A DNA stretch of 64,000 nt from CAVRAW01 sp963716135 (lineage in GTDB: Bacteria > Planctomycetota > Planctomycetia > Pirellulales > JADZDJ01). Location: positions 3,038,001 to 3,102,000 of the forward strand of contig OY970289.1 of assembly GCA_963716135.1 (NCBI GenBank), written 5' to 3'. How positions within the stretch are numbered: the first letter of the stretch is position 1; every line of letters starts with the position of its first letter. The notes under the pieces were generated by a model that worked only from the letters and a program-made list of their open reading frames with translations, ran no database searches and was not told the origin of the DNA. Of the stretch, positions 37,120 to 47,996 are shown one piece after another. The position numbers and the translations under genes are program-made.

Positions 37120-38400
37120 ATGGTCGCTGCCACATCGATTCAACCGATTCTGGAAAAAGCGATTGCCGGCGGCCGCCTGACGGCCGAGGAGGGCTTGCGC
37201 CTGCTGGAATCGCACGATTTGGCCGCCATTGGCCGGGCCGCCGACGCCGTCACGCGCCGCATGCATCCGGAGCCGTACCGCACGTACAATATCGATCGCA
37301 ACATCAATTACACGAACATTTGCACGGCCGTGTGCGATTTTTGCGCTTTCTATCGCCCTCCCAAGGACGAGGAAGGGTACGTGCTGGATCGCGAGGAATT
37401 GCTGCAAAAAATTCAGGAGACGGTCGAACTGGGCGGCGATCAAATCCTCATGCAGGGCGGGCTGCATCCGCAGTTCAAGCTCGAGTGGTATGAACAATTG
37501 CTGCGCGATATCAAAACGCGCTTTCCGCAGGTGAACGTGCACGGCTTCAGCCCGCCGGAGATTCATCATTTCACCAAGGTTTCAAAACTGCCGCTGCGCA
37601 ATGTGTTGGAGCGATTGAAGGCGGCCGGATTGGGAAGTTTGCCGGGGGGCGGCGGCGAGATTCTGGTCGATCGGGTGCGTAAAGCCATCACGCGAGGCAA
37701 AGTGCTGACCGACGATTGGCTCAACGTCCATCGGGTGTGGCATGAGCTGGGCGGGCGCAGCACGGCCACGATGATGTTCGGTCACGTCGAGACGTTGGCC
37801 GATCGCATCGAGCATTTGGACCGCCTGCGACAATTGCAGGACGAAACCGGCGGCTTCACGGCGTTCATCTGCTGGACCTTTCAGCCGGAGCACACCGAGA
37901 TGGCCGATATCGCGCCTGCGGGATCGTTTGAATATCTGAAGACGCAGGCCGTCAGCCGGTTGTACCTCGACAACTTCCCGAACATTCAATCCAGTTGGGT
38001 CACGCAGGGGTTGAAGATCGGCCAGTTGGCAATGCATTATGGCGCCAACGACATGGGCAGCTTGATGATCGAAGAAAATGTGGTGGCCGAGGCGGGCACC
38101 GTGCACTATTTGACTTTGGATGAGATTCGCGAGGCGATTGCGGAATTGGGATTCACGCCGCGGCAACGAAACGTGTTTTATAAACTCATCGGCCAGGAGC
38201 ACGAGCGAATGGCGGTCGACGCCAACCGAGCGCGCCACGACCAAATCCGGACGGCGCGGCAAAAGCCCGGCGACCCCGGTGTTTCCGCTGGCAACACCGT
38301 CAGCGGCGAATTCGCGTCCGTCGCGGCCAGCGAGATTCGCGCCTCGTCATCTCTGCCCATCGTGCCGTTGACGATCGTTTCGGGCGACGGCACCGCGTGA
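37120..38400 (+). CDS. mqnC: Dehypoxanthine futalosine cyclase, radical SAM
   Basis: 426 residues. The radical SAM cluster motif CTAVCDFC has Cys68, Cys72 and Cys75, in NINYTNICTAVCDFCAFYR; GGDQILMQGGLHP follows. These match MqnC rather than MqnE, whose motif differs. It closes the cyclic product in the pathway after futalosine is cleaved. The C-terminal 50 residues (from about HDQIRTARQKPGDP) are Ala/Ser-rich and probably non-conserved. Follows mqnA after 78 bases. Confidence 0.93.
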   Translation: MVAATSIQPILEKAIAGGRLTAEEGLRLLESHDLAAIGRAADAVTRRMHPEPYRTYNIDRNINYTNICTAVCDFCAFYRPPKDEEGYVLDREELLQKIQETVELGGDQILMQGGLHPQFKLEWYEQLLRDIKTRFPQVNVHGFSPPEIHHFTKVSKLPLRNVLERLKAAGLGSLPGGGGEILVDRVRKAITRGKVLTDDWLNVHRVWHELGGRSTATMMFGHVETLADRIEHLDRLRQLQDETGGFTAFICWTFQPEHTEMADIAPAGSFEYLKTQAVSRLYLDNFPNIQSSWVTQGLKIGQLAMHYGANDMGSLMIEENVVAEAGTVHYLTLDEIREAIAELGFTPRQRNVFYKLIGQEHERMAVDANRARHDQIRTARQKPGDPGVSAGNTVSGEFASVAASEIRASSSLPIVPLTIVSGDGTA

Positions 38401-38443
38401 GGCGATCTTGCGTGGGTGGCCAATTGAGCAAGCAGCCCGTTTG

Positions 38444-40382
38444 ATGTCCCAGAGCAATTCAGCTTTCGAATCAAGCGCCGCCGCGGCGCAGCCGGCGAAT
38501 TCGCCATCTCTCATCAATCGGCTCTTCAGCGGCGAGGCAATCATCGTCGTGGCGTGCATTTTGGTTTATTGGCCGGCGTTGAATGGCGGTTTCATTTTTG
38601 ACGATGACATTCTGCTGACGGAGAATCCGCTGGTGCGTTCCGCCGATGGCCTGCCACGAATCTGGGTTGGCACGGAATCAGGCGACTATTGGCCGGTCAC
38701 TTACACGATGTTCTGGTTTGAGTGGCGACTATGGGGAATGCATCCGCTAGGGTATCACGGCGTCAATCTGTTGTTGCACATCGCGGCGGCACTTTTGATT
38801 TGGACGATCCTTGAAGAGTTGTCGATCCCGGGCGCGTTTCTTGCGGCGCTTTTGTTTGCCGTGCATCCGGTGAACGTCGAATCGGTGGCGTGGATAGCCC
38901 AACGCAAGGGGCTGCTGGCATTGGTTTTCTTCTTGCTGTCGATCTTGTGGTATCTGCGCGCCCAGCAGCAGAGCAGGGGAGAACCAGAGGAGAGTCACAG
39001 GTCGGCGGGATTTGGTTTTTGGTATTGGTGCAGTTTGTTGTCGTTTGTGATGGCCATGCTCAGCAAAGGGTCGGTGGCCATGCTGCCGCTGGTGCTGTTG
39101 CTTGTCGCGTGGTGGCAAAGTCGGCGGATCGGCATCTCCGACCTAATTCGAATCGCGCCGTTCTTTGCCGTGGCGGGTCTGTTAACTGTCGTGAACGTGT
39201 GGTTCCAAAAGCACGGAATGATGATTACGGTGCGCAACGTCGGTTTCAGCGAACGGCTGGCCGGAGCCGGATCCATTATCTGGTTTTATTTGTCCACGGC
39301 CATGGCGCCGATCCATTTGGTGTTCATTTACCCACAATGGCGCGTCGATGTTCACGATCTCATCTGGTGGCTGCCGCTAATGGCCGTCGCCGCGGTAACG
39401 ATCGCGCTATGGTGGCGGCGCAATTCGCGCGAAATGCGCTGGGTCCGGGCAATATTGTTCGCCTGGCTATTCTTTTGCTTGTCGCTCGTGCCGATCCTGG
39501 GCTTTGCCGATATCGGCTTCATGCGATATTCATTGGTGGCCGATCATTATCAGCACATCGCGCTGATCGGCGTCGTCGCGCTTGGGGCGGCGGGATGGAG
39601 CACTTGGCGCACACGCAGCGCACGTCCCAGACCGGACGGCGAATATTTCGCGACATTGGCGGTCGGAACTTTGATGTTGCTGGCCTGCCACCAAGCTTCG
39701 ATCTACAAGAATCCTGTCGCGTTGTATGAGGACACGCTGCGGAAGAACCCAAGCTGTACTCTGGCGCATTTCAATTTGGCATTCACGTTGGCTGAACAGG
39801 GACGGCTTGAAGACGCCGCCGAGCATTACCAACAAGCGCTGCGCCTGCAGCCCGACTATATTCAGGCACGCAATAACTTGGGGAGTTTGCTGGTCCGCCA
39901 AGGGCGCGTGCAAGAGGCGATCGAACATTTCCAGCAGGTTTTGAGAATTCAGCCCGACAACGCGGTTGCCGACACGAACATGGGCATTGCGTTGCTCGCC
40001 GCCAATCGCACGCCTGAAGCGCTGGAGTACCTCGAGAAAGCTGTGCGCCTGGCCGACCACGATCCAGACGCTCACCTCAATTTTGGCATCGCCTTGGCGA
40101 GGTCGGGTCGGCTTCCGGAAGCCGTCGAGCAATTCGAGCAAGCCTTGAGATTGCAAAATTACATGCTGAGCGTGTATGCCAATCTCACATCGGCATACGT
40201 CGAGTTGCGACGTCCTGCGGAGGCCATTTCCGTGGCACAAAGGGGGTTAGACCTTGCTCGCGCAGGGACAGGCCGAACTGGCGCAGCAAATCGAGGACTG
40301 GCTGAAGTCCTATCGCGCCGAACAGACTCAAGGTCAAGGCGCGCTGCCGCCGGCGCAGTCCATTCCACGAAGCTCTAAGTAG
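38444..40382 (+). CDS. TMTC-like GT-C membrane protein with C-terminal TPRs, copy A (apparent frameshift)
   Basis: About 645 residues. N-terminal membrane half with ten or so helices; the first loop has FIFDDDILLTENPLV, the acidic DD motif of GT-C enzymes of the TMTC/DUF1736 type. C-terminal half: TPRs (AHFNLAFTLAEQGRLEDAAEHYQQALRLQP; NNLGSLLVRQGRVQEAIEHF; LNFGIALARSGRLPEAVEQFEQAL). Known: TMTC proteins glycosylate (O-mannosylate) proteins in eukaryotes; bacterial relatives are uncharacterised. The frame shifts near 40251-40262, after which LAQGQAELAQQIEDWLKSY reads on to 40382. Followed three bases later by copy B. Confidence 0.85.
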
Positions 40383-40384
40383 GA

Positions 40385-42365
40385 ATGACGCGGACGACGA
40401 TGAGCCAACAATTCGCCATCGCCCGAAAAAAAGCACTCTTATTCGCCGTGGCCATCGCGCTATTGGCGGGCACCGCCTGGATCGTGTACGGCCGGGCTGT
40501 CGAAGCGCCATTTATCTATGACGATTCGGCAGGCGTCACTGGCAACGAATCGATCCGCAGTCTGTGGCCACTCGTCGGCGATGCGGCGCAGCACGGCCCA
40601 CTCAATCCACGCAAAGACATCACCACCAGCGGACGACCACTGGTGAACTTTTCGCTGGCCGTCAATTATCACTTCGGGCAGCTCAATCCGGCGGGCTATC
40701 ACCTCTTCAATCTGATAGTGCATGTGCTGTCGGCGATCTTGCTAATGGTCATCGTGCAGCGAACGTTATGTCTGGATTATTTCGCAGGCCGATTCGATCG
40801 TGTCAGCGGACCGCTGGCCTTTGCCGTGGCACTTCTCTGGATGGTGCATCCGTTGCAAACCGAAACGGTCGTGTACGTCACCCAGCGGACGGAACTGATG
40901 GTCGGCTTCTTCTATCTAGCCACGCTGTATCTCAGCCTCCGCTACTGGACGGCTTCCACCTCGGCAGTGCGAGCCACGTGGGCAGCGCTGGCAGCGATGA
41001 GCTGTTTGGCTGGCATGGCATGCAAAGAGGTGATGGTCACGGCGCCGGTGGTCGTGCTGTTATACGAGCGGACGCTCGTCGCGGGCAGTTTGCGCCGCGC
41101 ACTGCGGCGATCGTGGCCTTTGTATCTTGGATTGGCATTAGGGTGGGTGCTGTTGTTTTTGCTGAACCGCACAGGTCCGCGCTCCACGACCGCTGGTTTC
41201 GATCTGGGCGTGCCTGCTTTCACCTGGTGGCTGTCGCAGAGCAAGGCGTTGTGGACGTACTTGAAGCTGTGTTTCTGGCCCTGGCCCCTGTTGATTCATT
41301 ATCAAGCCGACTATCTGAACACGCTGGGCGAAGCCTGGCCCTGGATAGTGTCGACGGCCCTATTGGTGATATTTACGATTGTGCTGCTGTGGCGGCGCCA
41401 TGCCGTCGGTTTGGTCAGTGCGTGGGTATTGATCATTCTGTCGCCGACTTTGGTCGTGCCGATTGTTACCGAATTCGTGGCGGAACGGCGGATGTATTTG
41501 CCCTTGGCGGCGCTGGCGACGCTCGTGGTCGTGGGCGGATTTTGGCTGGCGCAACACGTGGAATTGCTCTTGCGCAGTGTTGAAACACAGCGCAAACCCG
41601 GCCGCGCGTGGCCCGAAGTCTTAGCGGCTGCAGGCGGTATTTCGCTGGCCGTGATTTTGGGCCTTGTCAGCGTGCACCGGCTGGGAGCATATCGCGATGA
41701 ATTGACGCTCTGGCAAGATGACGTGATCCATCAGCCGAACGATCCAATTGCACACTACAATCTGGGAGAAGAATTGGATCGTGAAGGGCGAACGGCGGAG
41801 GCGGTCGAACAGTACTTGAACGCGCTGCGGCTGAAACCGGACTATCCGGACGCTTACAACAATTTGGGCAGGACGTATGCGAGCGCGGGTCGATGGCCGG
41901 AAGCCATTGAACAATATCAGCAGGCGTTGCGGTACATGCCCAGTCACGCCGACGCACACAATAATCTAGGCAACGCGCTGAGCAATACGGGCCGAATGCT
42001 AGAGGCGGTCGAACACTTTCAACAAGCACTGCGGTTGAAACCGGGTTATGCCGCGGCGCACTACAATTTCGGCATTGCATTGGCCCGTTTGGGCCGAACG
42101 CAAGAAGCGATCGAGCAGTATCAAGAAGCCATCAAGCTCAACCCGGGGTTAACACAGGCGCATTTCAACCTGGCTTTGGTATTGGCGCAGGTGGACCGTT
42201 CGTCCGAGGCCATCGTCGCTGCTCAGGCTGCGCCTGGCGCTGGCAAAATCGCAAGGGCAAACCGCGCTTGTTCAACAAATCGAAAGCTGGCTCGCTTCGC
42301 ATGGCGCCGGCGAATCGACAGTTCCCGACGCGGCGAGCGTATCGCAACCGTCGGCCCCGCCGTGA
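40385..42365 (+). CDS. TMTC-like GT-C membrane protein with TPRs, copy B (apparent frameshift)
   Basis: About 659 residues. FIYDDSAGVTGNESIRSLWPLVGD is the first-loop acidic motif. The membrane half carries MVHPLQTETVVYVTQRTELMVGFFYLATLYLSLRYW and ILSPTLVVPIVTEFVAERRMYLPLAAL, which recur almost unchanged in copy C. C-terminal TPRs: AHYNLGEELDREGRTAEAVEQYLNALRLKP and four more. At about 42223-42236 the frame shifts; the other frame gives LRLALAKSQGQTALVQQIESWL and a stop at 42365, clear of the next gene. As written, the frame would run to 42610 over it. Confidence 0.85.
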
Positions 42366-42443
42366 ACACGGGAAAAATGCTACAATCCGCAATACCCCGG
42401 AGGCTTTCGAATGCAATTGGGGTCACCGTTGTAAGAGCATTTC

Positions 42444-43916
42444 ATGGAATCGCAATCGACACGCCCCGTCGGCTCCTTGGAATACGTCTCGGCCGGCCGA
42501 AAACCGATGGTCTGCATTGTCGTGGCACTGGGATTGTTCGCCATCAGCCGCGCCTACATTCTCCTGCAGCTAACGCCCCTGCTGACGGATGTGCCCCACT
42601 CGTATTTTGATCACACTGCTTGGGTGTTTGACGGCCACCGAGTGCCATATGTAAAGGCGCCTGCGGGAATTGAAATCGAATATCCGCCGCTCGCCTGGTG
42701 GGTAACCTGCTTGCCTCGTCTGTTCGACGGGCGGCAGATCACCGACCGGCAAATCTACGAGGAGATGAGGCACAGCTACCACACCACGTATCGGGCATTG
42801 ATGTTTTTGTGCGATTTGTGTTGCTTTCCGTTGCTGCTGGCGATCGCCTGGAAACGGAGGCGAAACCTGGCCGGCTGGGCGGTGCTAGCCTACACGCTTG
42901 TAACCGCCGCGTTGGGCCATTTGCTATACGATCGAATCGACGTGGCACTGCTGCTGTTGCTGCTGCTATGGGCGTTTTGTTGGATCTGTTCGCTATCGGA
43001 ACGGGGGTCGAGGGCAGGCTGGTCCGCGGCGGCATATGGCTTTCTGGGTTTGAGCATTAGTTTCAAGCTGATCCCGGTGGTAGGCAGTCCGTTCCCGCTG
43101 CTTGCGGATTTTCATGCTCCGCGCCGAGCGTCGCGACTGGCGGTCGGATTGCTGTGCCTGACCGTGGGGGCCTGCTTGCCCTTTTTTCTGCAATTCCTGG
43201 CTTCAGGGCCAGCCGTGCTTTCCGTGTTCACCCATCATGCCGAGCGTGGAATCCAGATCGAATCGCTCTACGCCAGCGTAATTTTGATGGCTTCGTTGTT
43301 CAGCACATCGATTTCCATCGTCAATACGCACGGCGCATTCGAAGTTTTTTGCGGCTGGTCGCCGGCAATGAAAACGCTTTCAGTCATTTTGCTGCCGGCG
43401 TTTCTGATTGTCACAGGACTTTGGGCGCTGTTGAGATGGTCGCATTATCGACGCGAAGATGCTTATTGCACCACCTGCTTTGTCATCGCTGCCGTGGTCA
43501 TTTTCTCGAACGTGTTCTCGCCGCAGTATCTTATTTGGGCCGTGCCGATGATGCTGCTCGTCGCGCTGGAACGGTTGCCCCGGCGTGAACGGGCGGCTTG
43601 GGTTTTTTTTGGCGCTTTGATGCTGCTGATCGCATTGACGACGTGGCTTTTCCCGTTCAATTATTTCCGCAGTTCGGCGCCGATCCCAACAGGCAGTCCC
43701 TATGGGCTTGTACCGGACGGAACGACGTTCACGTCGCCGTCTCCGGTAGCTTGCGTGGTGCTTGCGCTTCGCAACATGACTTATGTAGGAATCGTGGCGT
43801 GGCTGGGCGTGATGCTGGTCGGTCGGTCGGACCGTCAGCCGGCGGACCTTCCCAGTGGGGCCGCGAACCATCCATTGGAGTCCGCTGCGCGCTCCGAAGG
43901 CGCAAGAAAACAATAG
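42444..43916 (+). CDS. GT87-like polytopic glycosyltransferase
   Basis: 490 residues with about ten membrane helices (MVCIVVALGLFAISRAYILLQL, LVTAALGHLLYDRIDVALLLLLLLWAFCWI, TVGACLPFFLQFLA and others). The segment DHTAWVFDGHRVPYVKAPAGIEIEYPPLAWWVTCLPRLF, with EYPPL, resembles the DUF2029/GT87 mannosyltransferases that use polyprenyl-phosphate sugars. The NVFSPQYLIWAVPMMLLVAL segment is also typical of GT-C proteins. It sits between TMTC-like copies B and C. The family is likely, the sugar and acceptor unknown. Confidence 0.78.
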   Translation: MESQSTRPVGSLEYVSAGRKPMVCIVVALGLFAISRAYILLQLTPLLTDVPHSYFDHTAWVFDGHRVPYVKAPAGIEIEYPPLAWWVTCLPRLFDGRQITDRQIYEEMRHSYHTTYRALMFLCDLCCFPLLLAIAWKRRRNLAGWAVLAYTLVTAALGHLLYDRIDVALLLLLLLWAFCWICSLSERGSRAGWSAAAYGFLGLSISFKLIPVVGSPFPLLADFHAPRRASRLAVGLLCLTVGACLPFFLQFLASGPAVLSVFTHHAERGIQIESLYASVILMASLFSTSISIVNTHGAFEVFCGWSPAMKTLSVILLPAFLIVTGLWALLRWSHYRREDAYCTTCFVIAAVVIFSNVFSPQYLIWAVPMMLLVALERLPRRERAAWVFFGALMLLIALTTWLFPFNYFRSSAPIPTGSPYGLVPDGTTFTSPSPVACVVLALRNMTYVGIVAWLGVMLVGRSDRQPADLPSGAANHPLESAARSEGARKQ

Positions 43917-43992
43917 ACAATTCGCCAATTGCGTCCGCTGAGTTGTCTGATTCGACACGCCCGTGCGGTGCTGCGTGTGCAGTCAGCGTGCC

Positions 43993-44475
43993 TTAGAACA
44001 GGGGTTTGCGGCCCAATTGGCGGCGGACCACAGCCCATTGACCAGCGTGCATCAGCCAATGGCTGCCTTGCAACGACAGGACGGATCCGACCGTGGGCGC
44101 GAAATCAAAGCCGGAAGGAGCATCGAGCTGTTCATCGGTCATCTTTTCCAACGCAGCCAGCGTGGCGGCGCGTTGCTGGCGATAGACTTTCAGCAACTCG
44201 TCCTTCTTGCAAAAGGCTTGCGGATCATCGCTGACTGCGGCGTCTTTCGAGTATTTTTCGGCGAAGCCGGCAGGCAGCGGCGGAGTGGCGCCGGGCGCAA
44301 TTTTTGAAAGCATCCCGTTTTCAGCCGCAATCAAGTGGCCCACTTGCCAATTGATGTGATTGCAGCCGGGGCAGGGGCGGCGCATCAATTCCTGATCGTT
44401 GAGGTCTTCCAAATATGCCATCGACACCATCTCGCCGGCATCAATCGACAGCTTCATCGCTTGCCGAGTATTCAT
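43993..44475 (-). CDS. DinB/YfiT-family four-helix protein
   Basis: 160 residues from the ATG at 44475, chosen because AAAGGAGG lies five bases upstream; a longer frame to 44517 has no such site. Seen: NTRQAMKLSIDAGEMVSMAYLEDLNDQEL, PGCNHINWQVGHLIAAENGM with His, and LQGSHWLMHAGQWAVVRRQLG with two more His residues, matching the DinB metal-binding triad. Members are putative metal-dependent hydrolases or thiol S-transferases. It is the only minus-strand gene within the TMTC/GT cluster. Confidence 0.9.
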   Translation of the reverse strand: MNTRQAMKLSIDAGEMVSMAYLEDLNDQELMRRPCPGCNHINWQVGHLIAAENGMLSKIAPGATPPLPAGFAEKYSKDAAVSDDPQAFCKKDELLKVYRQQRAATLAALEKMTDEQLDAPSGFDFAPTVGSVLSLQGSHWLMHAGQWAVVRRQLGRKPLF

Positions 44476-44684
44476 TGCATCCTCCTTTGTCAGCTTGACG
44501 TCATTGAAATCCGACATGTCATGCTACTGTTCTTTCTGGAAGCGACCAGGGGGGCATTCATGCGCTGGCCACGGTAAGCGATAATGGAGCATGCATACCT
44601 CGCAGCGCATAAAGGAGGGGTAGGGGAGTGCGTCGCCTTTCCCCTATCTGAACCGCAGCCCATGAAGAACCAATGGAGAGATGA

Positions 44685-45689
44685 TTGAGGCAGCCAAACG
44701 TCATTAAGATTGCCGCATTCGCGTTGCTGGCCGGCGCGGCGTGCCTGGTCTATTGGCGGGCACTGGACGCGCCGTTTGTATTTGACGATGCGGTCGGCGT
44801 GGCCAAAAACGAATCGATCCGCCATTTGTGGCCGTTGGTGGGCGATGCGGAACATCCGAGTCCCTTGAATCCGCCGAAGGAGAACACTACTTCGGGCAGG
44901 CCATTGGTGAACTTATCGTTGGCGCTTAATTATCACTTCGGCCGGTTGCAGACGCGCGGTTACCATGTGTTCAATCTGATTGTGCATGTGCTGTCGGCGT
45001 GGTTGTTGATGGCGATCGTGTGGCGCACGCTGGGGCTGGATTATTTCGAAGGAAAGTTCGATCGAACTGCGCCGGGACTAGCGTTCATCGCGGCGCTTAT
45101 ATGGGCCGTGCATCCGCTGCAGACGGAGACGGTGGAATACATCACGCAGCGGACGGAACTGATAGTCGGTTTCTTCTATCTGGCAACGCTGTACGCCAGC
45201 TTGCGCTACTGGGCGGCTTTATCGAAACCGGCTCGCGGCATTTGGCTGGCGATTGCCGGCGCGGCCTGTCTGGCTGGCGCGTGTTCGAAAGAAGTGATGG
45301 TAACTGCGCCTGTGGTCGTGCTGCTTTTCGAGCGTACGTTCATTAGCGGATCTTTCCGACGAGCCCTGCGAAATTCGTGGCCGTTGTACGTCGGACTGTT
45401 TCTAAGCTGGGGACTGCTGTATTACCTGAATTACAGCGCGCCGCGGTCCAAATCGGCGGGTTTTGATTTGGGGGTGTCGAGTTACGTCTGGTGGTTCACT
45501 CAGGCGAAGGTGCTCTTGATGTATTTGAAACTCGCCTTCTTGCCTTGGCCGCTGGCGATCCATTATGAAGTTCCCTATCTCACAACGCTGGGGGAAGCCT
45601 GGCCGTGGTTGGCGCCCGTGGCGGTCTGGGGAATTGTCACGGTGGTCCTTCTTTGGGAGCGAAGTGCGATCGGCTTTGTCAGCGCTTTG
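44685..45689 (+). CDS. TMTC-like copy C, N-terminal membrane part
   Basis: Starts at TTG 44685, with GGAGAG five bases upstream; the ATG at 44681 is in a different frame and stops at once. FVFDDAVGVAKNESIRHLWPLVGD is the first-loop acidic motif. AVHPLQTETVEYITQRTELIVGFFYLATLYASLRYW and several helices closely match copy B. At TTT (45686-45688) one base too many shifts the frame; as written it runs to 45965 with unrelated Gly-rich sequence. The TPR part follows. Confidence 0.85.
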
Positions 45690-46917
45690 GGTGATTTTGA
45701 TTCTCTCGCCGACGTTGGTGATACCAATCCTCACCGAAGTGGCGGCCGAACGGAGAATGTACCTGCCGCTGGCGGCAATGGTGGCATTACTGGTGGTCGC
45801 CGGCTACTGGCTGCTGGAGCAGACGGCACGCCGGCCGACCGCCACCGACGCCAAACGAGCCTCGTGGAGGCACTGGCCAGCAGCACTGGCAGGCGGTATC
45901 GGCCTGGTCCTGGCGGCAACGTTAGGCGCCGTGAGCATCGAGCGCCTGGCGGCATATCACGATGAGATGACTCTTTGGCGAGATACTGTGGCCCATCAAT
46001 CCGGCGATTATTTGGCTCACAACAATTTTGGCAAAGCGCTAATTGAATCGGGGCATCTTCAGGAAGCAATTGCACAATATCAAGAAGCAATACGGCTTAA
46101 GCCCGACTATTATCCAGCCCACAACAACTTGGGCGCCGCTTTGAACGAATCCGGCCGATCGCTGGAAGCAATTCCGTACTTTGTGAAAACATTGCGACTG
46201 AATCCCGACTACGAACTGGCATACATCAACCTGGGCAACTCCTTGAGCACCAACGGTCGAACGGCGGAAGCAATCGAGTGCTTCCGACGGGCCTTGCGCC
46301 TAAAACCTGATTCACCAGAGGCCCACAACAACCTGGGCAGCGCTCTGGATAAATCCGGACAGGTGCTCGAGGCAGCCGCTCAATACCGAGAAGCGCTGAA
46401 ACTGAAGCCCGATTTCGCGGAGGCATACAACAACCTGGGTGTAGTGCTTGAAAAGACGCACGATCCCAAGGCGGCCATCGATCAATACGAGCAAGCTCTA
46501 CGGTTGCGGCCTGGCTTTTCTGAAGCGCATAGCAACCTGGCGCACGCGCTGCTACAGGTGGGCCAGACCCCTGAGGCGGTTGAGCAGTACCGGCAGGCGT
46601 TGCGTCTGACGCCCAATTCGCCTGAGTCGCACAACGATTTGGGCCTCGCACTTTTGAACGTGCCGCAACCAACGGACGCATTGGAGGAATTCCAGAAGTC
46701 CTTGCAACTTAAACCCGACTTTGCCGTGGCGTGCGCCAATTTGGCGTTGGCACTAGATCAATTGCATAGAAATGCGGAAGCCGTTGCTGCCGCTCAATCG
46801 GCCTTGGAACTGGCCCGCTCGCAGAAAGAAGAAGCGCTGGTGCGGGAGATCGAAACTTGGCTTAAAAGCCATCGGGGAAGCCATCCCGATGGGCCGGCAA
46901 AGGAACCACGGGATTGA
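45690..46917 (+). CDS. TMTC-like copy C, C-terminal part with nine or so TPRs
   Basis: Continues the membrane half as WVILILSPTLVIPILTEVAAERRMYLPLAAMV after a one-base correction, giving about 743 residues in all. Then a tandem of TPRs, each about 34 residues, for example AHNNFGKALIESGHLQEAIAQYQEAIRLKPDYY, AYINLGNSLSTNGRTAEAIECF, AYNNLGVVLEKTHDPKAAIDQYEQALRLRPGF and SHNDLGLALLNVPQPTDALEEFQKSLQLKP. It has more repeats than copies A and B. The end EALVREIETWLKSH is shared with the restored tails of both paralogues, which supports those corrections. Confidence 0.88.
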
Positions 46918-47181
46918 CCGACCACCTTGGGGCAGCCTTGGGCGGAATCGGTACGATGGAAGAATCTCGCCTTATCGCGAGTCGTTTCGCCCGGGCCGAA
47001 TCGTTCCGCGGGCAGTTTGAGGCAAATCGCCGAGCTGATAAATTCGCCTAGGAATCGCTACAAACCGTTTGGCTCGACTGACTTGCATAGTGCCAATATC
47101 GCCGCCACGGCCGACCCGTCGGCGGCTGCGTGGAGTAGACTAGATTCAAGCGGCTGTTGCTGTCTTGGGCAATTAAATTTC

Positions 47182-47958
47182 GTGATTATCGCTCGCCAAC
47201 TGACGAAGTTTTACGCGGACCTGCGCCGGGGGCATTTCGTGGCGCTGGACAACGTCAGCTTCCACGCGCGCCAGGGGCAGATTTACGGCCTCCTGGGTCC
47301 CAACGGCGCCGGCAAAACCACGGCCTTGCGCATCCTCAGCACGGTCCTGCGTCCCAGCAGCGGCACGGTGACGATCAACGGTTACGACGTGGTCACTCAG
47401 CCCGCCATGGTGCGCCGGCAGATTGGCTTCGTGTCGGCGAACACCGCCGTTTACGACCGCATGACCGCCTGGGAATTGGTGGAATACTTCGGCCGGCTGC
47501 ACGGCATGCAACGCGAGCCGCTACGGGCCCGCATGGAAGAATTGTTCGAGCGATTGCAGATGAACGAAATTCGCGATCTGCTGGGCTCGAAGATGTCGAC
47601 CGGCATGCGGCAAAAAGTTTCGATCGCGCGGGCGATCGTCCATGATCCGCCTGTGGTGATATTCGACGAGGCCACGGTCGGGCTCGACGTGCTGGTAGCC
47701 CGCGCGCTGTTGAAATCGGTGGCGGAGTTGCGCTCGCACGGCAAGTGCGTGATCTTCTCGACGCACATCATGCGCGAAGCCGAGAAGCTGTGCGATCGGA
47801 TTGCGATTATCCATCGCGGGTCGATCTTGGCGGAAGGCACGCTGGCAGAGCTGCACGACAAGCATCAGGAGCGCGATCTTGAGGAGTTGTTTTTCCAATT
47901 GATTTCCCGCCATGATGAATCGCTACACGCGGCTCAGGCGGCGGCCGCCGCGTCGTAA
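47182..47958 (+). CDS. NatA-like ABC transporter ATP-binding protein
   Basis: 258 residues from GTG 47182 (reading IIARQLTKFYADLRRGHFVALDNVSF); the upstream in-frame part has no protein character. Walker A GPNGAGKTTALRIL, Q-loop FVSANTAVYDRMTAWELVEYF, signature MSTGMRQKVSIARAIVHDPPVVIFDEATVGLDV with Walker B, and the switch His in FSTHIMREAEKLCDRI. It pairs with the permease gene 38 bases downstream. No obvious ribosome-binding site precedes the GTG, so the exact start is uncertain. Confidence 0.92.
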   Translation: MIIARQLTKFYADLRRGHFVALDNVSFHARQGQIYGLLGPNGAGKTTALRILSTVLRPSSGTVTINGYDVVTQPAMVRRQIGFVSANTAVYDRMTAWELVEYFGRLHGMQREPLRARMEELFERLQMNEIRDLLGSKMSTGMRQKVSIARAIVHDPPVVIFDEATVGLDVLVARALLKSVAELRSHGKCVIFSTHIMREAEKLCDRIAIIHRGSILAEGTLAELHDKHQERDLEELFFQLISRHDESLHAAQAAAAAS

Positions 47959-47996
47959 ATCCCTTTCTTTGCACACAACTGAGCCCTGCCCTCCGC

